Origin: C-114 sp963745405
GTDB lineage: Bacteria > Chloroflexota > Limnocylindria > Limnocylindrales > CSP1-4
Length of the DNA stretch: 64,000 nucleotides
Assembly: GCA_963745405.1 (NCBI GenBank)
Contig: CAVUWY010000002.1
Location: 1,612,001-1,676,000 of the forward strand
Reading direction: 5' to 3'
Shown here one piece after another: positions 61,602-64,000 of this stretch. Position numbers and translations under genes: made by a program. Below the pieces are notes generated by a model. That model saw nothing but the letters and a program-made list of their open reading frames with translations, was not told the origin of the DNA and did not search any database. The stretch's first letter is position 1. Every line of letters begins with the position of its first letter.

Positions 61602-64000
61602 CTAGCCGCAGGTGAGCTTCGCGTCGGCCCAGTCGCCGTGGTCGTAATCGATGCCGTTGCCGCCGTCGGTGATGACGAGCTGGAGGGTCGTCCGGCCGGT
61701 GACGTCGACGGTCAGGGTCTGGGTCGCGCTGGCCGGGGTCACGACCCCGGAGTCGGCGAGCTTGGTCCCGTCGGCGAAGACCTGGAAGTCGACCGAGCCG
61801 CTGGAGCCGGTCTCGTCGTCGACCCCGACCTTCGTCGTGAACGAGGTGCAGCCGCCGTTCATCGCGTAGCGGACGTCACTGGCGGCGTGGGCGCCGAGGC
61901 CCTTGGCATAGACGACACCGCGGAGGCTCAGCGGCTTGCCGTCGCCGGCCGCCTGCTCGCCGTTGCTCATGTCCCGCTCGACCGGGCCCCAGCCGTTGGC
62001 GACCTGGGTGAACGGCAGGTCCGAGAGGTACGCGGTGCTGCTCGTCCCCGACGAGGTGGTGAACATCGCGGTGACGTCGATGGCGAGGCGGTTGCCGGCG
62101 AGGTCGGCGACGCCCGTGCTCCCGCCGACGATCCGCAGGACGTACGTCGTGGACGTCGCGAGGGCGGCGGAAGGCGTGAGGGTGGCGGTCTTCGTCCCGG
62201 GGTTGTAGGCGACGCTCGCCGCGAGCGGGGTCGTCGTGCCCTGGGCGACAAGGGTCATCGTCGCCGTGGTCAGGGTCGTGGGATCGATCGCCTCGCTGAA
62301 CGTCGCGGTCGGGGCGATCCCGACGGCCACCCCGGTCGCGGTGTCGGCCGGGTTCGTCGCGGTCACCGTCGGCGGGGTCGTGTCGACCGGCGCGCCGCCG
62401 CAGGTGAGCTTCGCGTCGGCCCAGTCGCCGTGGTCGTAGGCGTTGCCGTTGCCGCCGTCGGTGATGACGAGCTGGAGGGTCGTCCGGCCGGTGACGTCGA
62501 CGGTCAGGGTCTGGGTCGCGCTGGCCGGGGTCACGACCCCGGAGTCGGCGAGCTTGGTCCCGTCGGCGAAGACCTGGAAGTCGACCGAGCCGCTGGAGCC
62601 GGTCTCGTCGTCGACCCCGACCTTCGTCGTGAACGAGGTGCAGCCGCCGTTCATCGCGTAGCGGACGTCACTGGCGGCGTGGGCGCCGAGGCCCTTGGCA
62701 TAGACGACACCGCGGAGGCTCAGCGGCTTGCCGTCGCCGGCCGCCTGCTCGCCGTTGCTCATGTCCCGCTCGACCGGGCCCCAGCCGTTGGCGACCTGGG
62801 TGAACGGCAGGTCCGAGAGGTACGCGGTGCTGCTCGTCCCCGACGAGGTGGTGAACATCGCGGTGACGTCGATGGCGAGGCGGTTGCCGGCGAGGTCGGC
62901 GACGCCCGTGCTCCCGCCGACGATCCGCAGGACGTACGTCGTGGACGTCGCGAGGGCGGCGGAAGGCGTGAGGGTGGCGGTCTTCGTCCCGGGGTTGTAG
63001 GCGACGCTCGCCGCGAGCGGGGTCGTCGTGCCCTGGGCGACAAGGGTCATCGTCGCCGTGGTCAGGGTCGTGGGATCGATCGCCTCGCTGAACGTCGCGG
63101 TCGGGGCGATCCCGACGGCCACCCCGGTCGCGGTGTCGGCCGGGTTCGTCGCGGTCACCGTCGGCGGGGTCGTGTCGACCGGCGCGCCGCCGCAGGTGAG
63201 CTTCGCGTCGGCCCAGTCGCCGTGGTCGTAGGCGTTGCCGTTGCCGCCGTCGGTGATGACGAGCTGGAGGGTCGTCCGGCCGGTGACGTCGACGGTCAGG
63301 GTCTGGGTCGCGCTGGCCGGGGTCACGACCCCGGAGTCGGCGAGCTTGGTCCCGTCGGCGAAGACCTGGAAGTCGACCGAGCCGCTGGAGCCGGTCTCGT
63401 CGTCGACCCCGACCTTCGTCGTGAACGAGGTGCAGCCGCCGTTCATCGCGTAGCGGACGTCACTGGCGGCGTGGGCGCCGAGGCCCTTGGCATAGACGAC
63501 ACCGCGGAGGCTCAGCGGCTTGCCGTCGCCGGCCGCCTGCTCGCCGTTGCTCATGTCCCGCTCGACCGGGCCCCAGCCGTTGGCGACCTGGGTGAACGGC
63601 AGGTCCGAGAGGTACGCGGTGCTGCTCGTCCCCGACGAGGTGGTGAACATCGCGGTGACGTCGATGGCGAGGCGGTTGCCGGCGAGGTCGGCGACGCCCG
63701 TGCTCCCGCCGACGATCCGCAGGACGTACGTCGTGGACGTCGCGAGGGCGGCGGAAGGCGTGAGGGTGGCGGTCTTCGTCCCGGGGTTGTAGGCGACGCT
63801 CGCCGCGAGCGGGGTCGTCGTGCCCTGGGCGACAAGGGTCATCGTCGCCGTGGTCAGGGTCGTGGGATCGATCGCCTCGCTGAACGTCGCGGTCGGGGCG
63901 ATCCCGACGGCCACCCCGGTCGCGGTGTCGGCCGGGTTCGTCGCGGTCACCGTCGGCGGGGTCGTGTCGACCGGCGCGCCGCCGCAGGTGAGCTTCGCGT
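61602..64000 (-). CDS. Repetitive surface protein of Ig-like and NPCBM domains, partial
   Basis: At least 799 residues, open at the right window edge, so the N-terminus and any signal peptide are missing. Each 264-residue unit has a Big_5-type Ig domain (PPTVTATNPADTATGVAVG, TFSEAIDPTTLTTATMTLV, TTYVLRIVGGSTGVADLAGN) and an NPCBM-type carbohydrate-binding domain (YLSDLPFTQVANGWGPVERD, GLGAHAASDVRYAMNGGC, GVDDETGSSGSVDFQVFADG). Three units are complete and a fourth starts. The last one ends DHGDWADAKLTCG and stop. No sorting signal at the C-terminus. Probably secreted, binding glycans. Confidence 0.87.
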   Translation of the reverse strand, partial: AKLTCGGAPVDTTPPTVTATNPADTATGVAVGIAPTATFSEAIDPTTLTTATMTLVAQGTTTPLAASVAYNPGTKTATLTPSAALATSTTYVLRIVGGSTGVADLAGNRLAIDVTAMFTTSSGTSSTAYLSDLPFTQVANGWGPVERDMSNGEQAAGDGKPLSLRGVVYAKGLGAHAASDVRYAMNGGCTSFTTKVGVDDETGSSGSVDFQVFADGTKLADSGVVTPASATQTLTVDVTGRTTLQLVITDGGNGNAYDHGDWADAKLTCGGAPVDTTPPTVTATNPADTATGVAVGIAPTATFSEAIDPTTLTTATMTLVAQGTTTPLAASVAYNPGTKTATLTPSAALATSTTYVLRIVGGSTGVADLAGNRLAIDVTAMFTTSSGTSSTAYLSDLPFTQVANGWGPVERDMSNGEQAAGDGKPLSLRGVVYAKGLGAHAASDVRYAMNGGCTSFTTKVGVDDETGSSGSVDFQVFADGTKLADSGVVTPASATQTLTVDVTGRTTLQLVITDGGNGNAYDHGDWADAKLTCGGAPVDTTPPTVTATNPADTATGVAVGIAPTATFSEAIDPTTLTTATMTLVAQGTTTPLAASVAYNPGTKTATLTPSAALATSTTYVLRIVGGSTGVADLAGNRLAIDVTAMFTTSSGTSSTAYLSDLPFTQVANGWGPVERDMSNGEQAAGDGKPLSLRGVVYAKGLGAHAASDVRYAMNGGCTSFTTKVGVDDETGSSGSVDFQVFADGTKLADSGVVTPASATQTLTVDVTGRTTLQLVITDGGNGIDYDHGDWADAKLTCG
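61605..64000 (-). repeat. Tandem 792-bp repeats, nearly identical
   Basis: Units at 61605-62396, 62397-63188, 63189-63980 and the start of another. By eye only the first differs from the rest, at a few bases near 61648-61651 (encoding GIDYDHGDW in place of NAYDHGDW). Confidence 0.93.

Noticed and set aside
61605..64000. CRISPR or transposon repeats
   Set aside because: 792-bp units encode folded domains in one continuous frame; they are protein repeats.
1..64000. tRNA, rRNA or other structured RNA genes
   Set aside because: I looked in the intergenic gaps and saw no cloverleaf or conserved RNA sequence.

Overview
The window is about 64 kb of very GC-rich bacterial chromosome with dense genes, many ATGA/GTGA stop-start overlaps, frequent GTG starts, and several starts placed 6-10 nt after a TANNNT box, as in leaderless mRNAs. 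The gene set (homogentisate pathway, KorAB, F420-type LLM oxidoreductase, citramalate synthase, CvpA-trypsin protease, ADP-forming acyl-CoA synthetase) suggests an aerobic soil or freshwater Chloroflexota bacterium (Limnocylindria/Ellin6529-like). An actinobacterium is the main alternative. The taxonomic call is inference; there is no rRNA or tRNA gene in the window.

About fifteen genes are broken by small indels although their protein motifs continue in the next frame. They are mostly conserved metabolic genes such as ilvB, ilvN, ilvC, leuA, leuB, leuC, leuD, korA and hmgA. These breaks look like uncorrected assembly or read errors, so each such gene is annotated over its whole span with the breaks noted.

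Layout. 1-9.7 kb: membrane GAF-GGDEF protein, DinB-like protein, tyrosine/homogentisate degradation (hpd, FAA hydrolase, hmgA) interleaved with a cupin-adenylate cyclase fusion, a D-threonine-aldolase-like enzyme and an ECF sigma/beta-propeller pair. 9.7-16.4 kb: EamA transporter, then a coupled operon CBS-korA-korB-zinc-ribbon/CBS-receiver-like-M24 peptidase. 16.5-21.4 kb: small and repetitive proteins, Crp/Fnr regulator, GAF protein, subtilase and a 129-bp-repeat protein. 21.5-26.3 kb: MFS-cNMP fusion with Ogt, divergent from a copper ATPase. 26.3-30.7 kb: fabD-fabF-fabF with a divergent MarR regulator. 30.7-41.3 kb: M20 peptidase, LLM oxidoreductase, ilvD, DUF885, MarP-like protease, leuD, leuC and a membrane protein. 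41.3-51.3 kb: an ilvBNC-leuA-leuB-cimA-(LeuA regulatory domain)-pheA operon behind a probable attenuator. 51.4-53.3 kb: small DDTEGHS protein and aldehyde dehydrogenase. 53.3-56.8 kb: an accessory island with a decayed IS30, small genes punctuated by a 25-bp repeat (two resemble immunity proteins), and a PAAR-like DUF4280 gene next to tandem hairpin repeats. 56.8-61.6 kb: acyl-CoA dehydrogenase, ADP-forming acyl-CoA synthetase, enoyl-CoA hydratase and thioesterase. 61.6-64 kb: a surface protein of almost identical 792-bp Ig-like/NPCBM repeats running off the right edge.

The two observations I consider most likely to be new are the repeat-punctuated small-gene island beside the orphan PAAR-like gene, and a short acidic motif (DD[TV]EGH) shared by three separate small proteins in this window.
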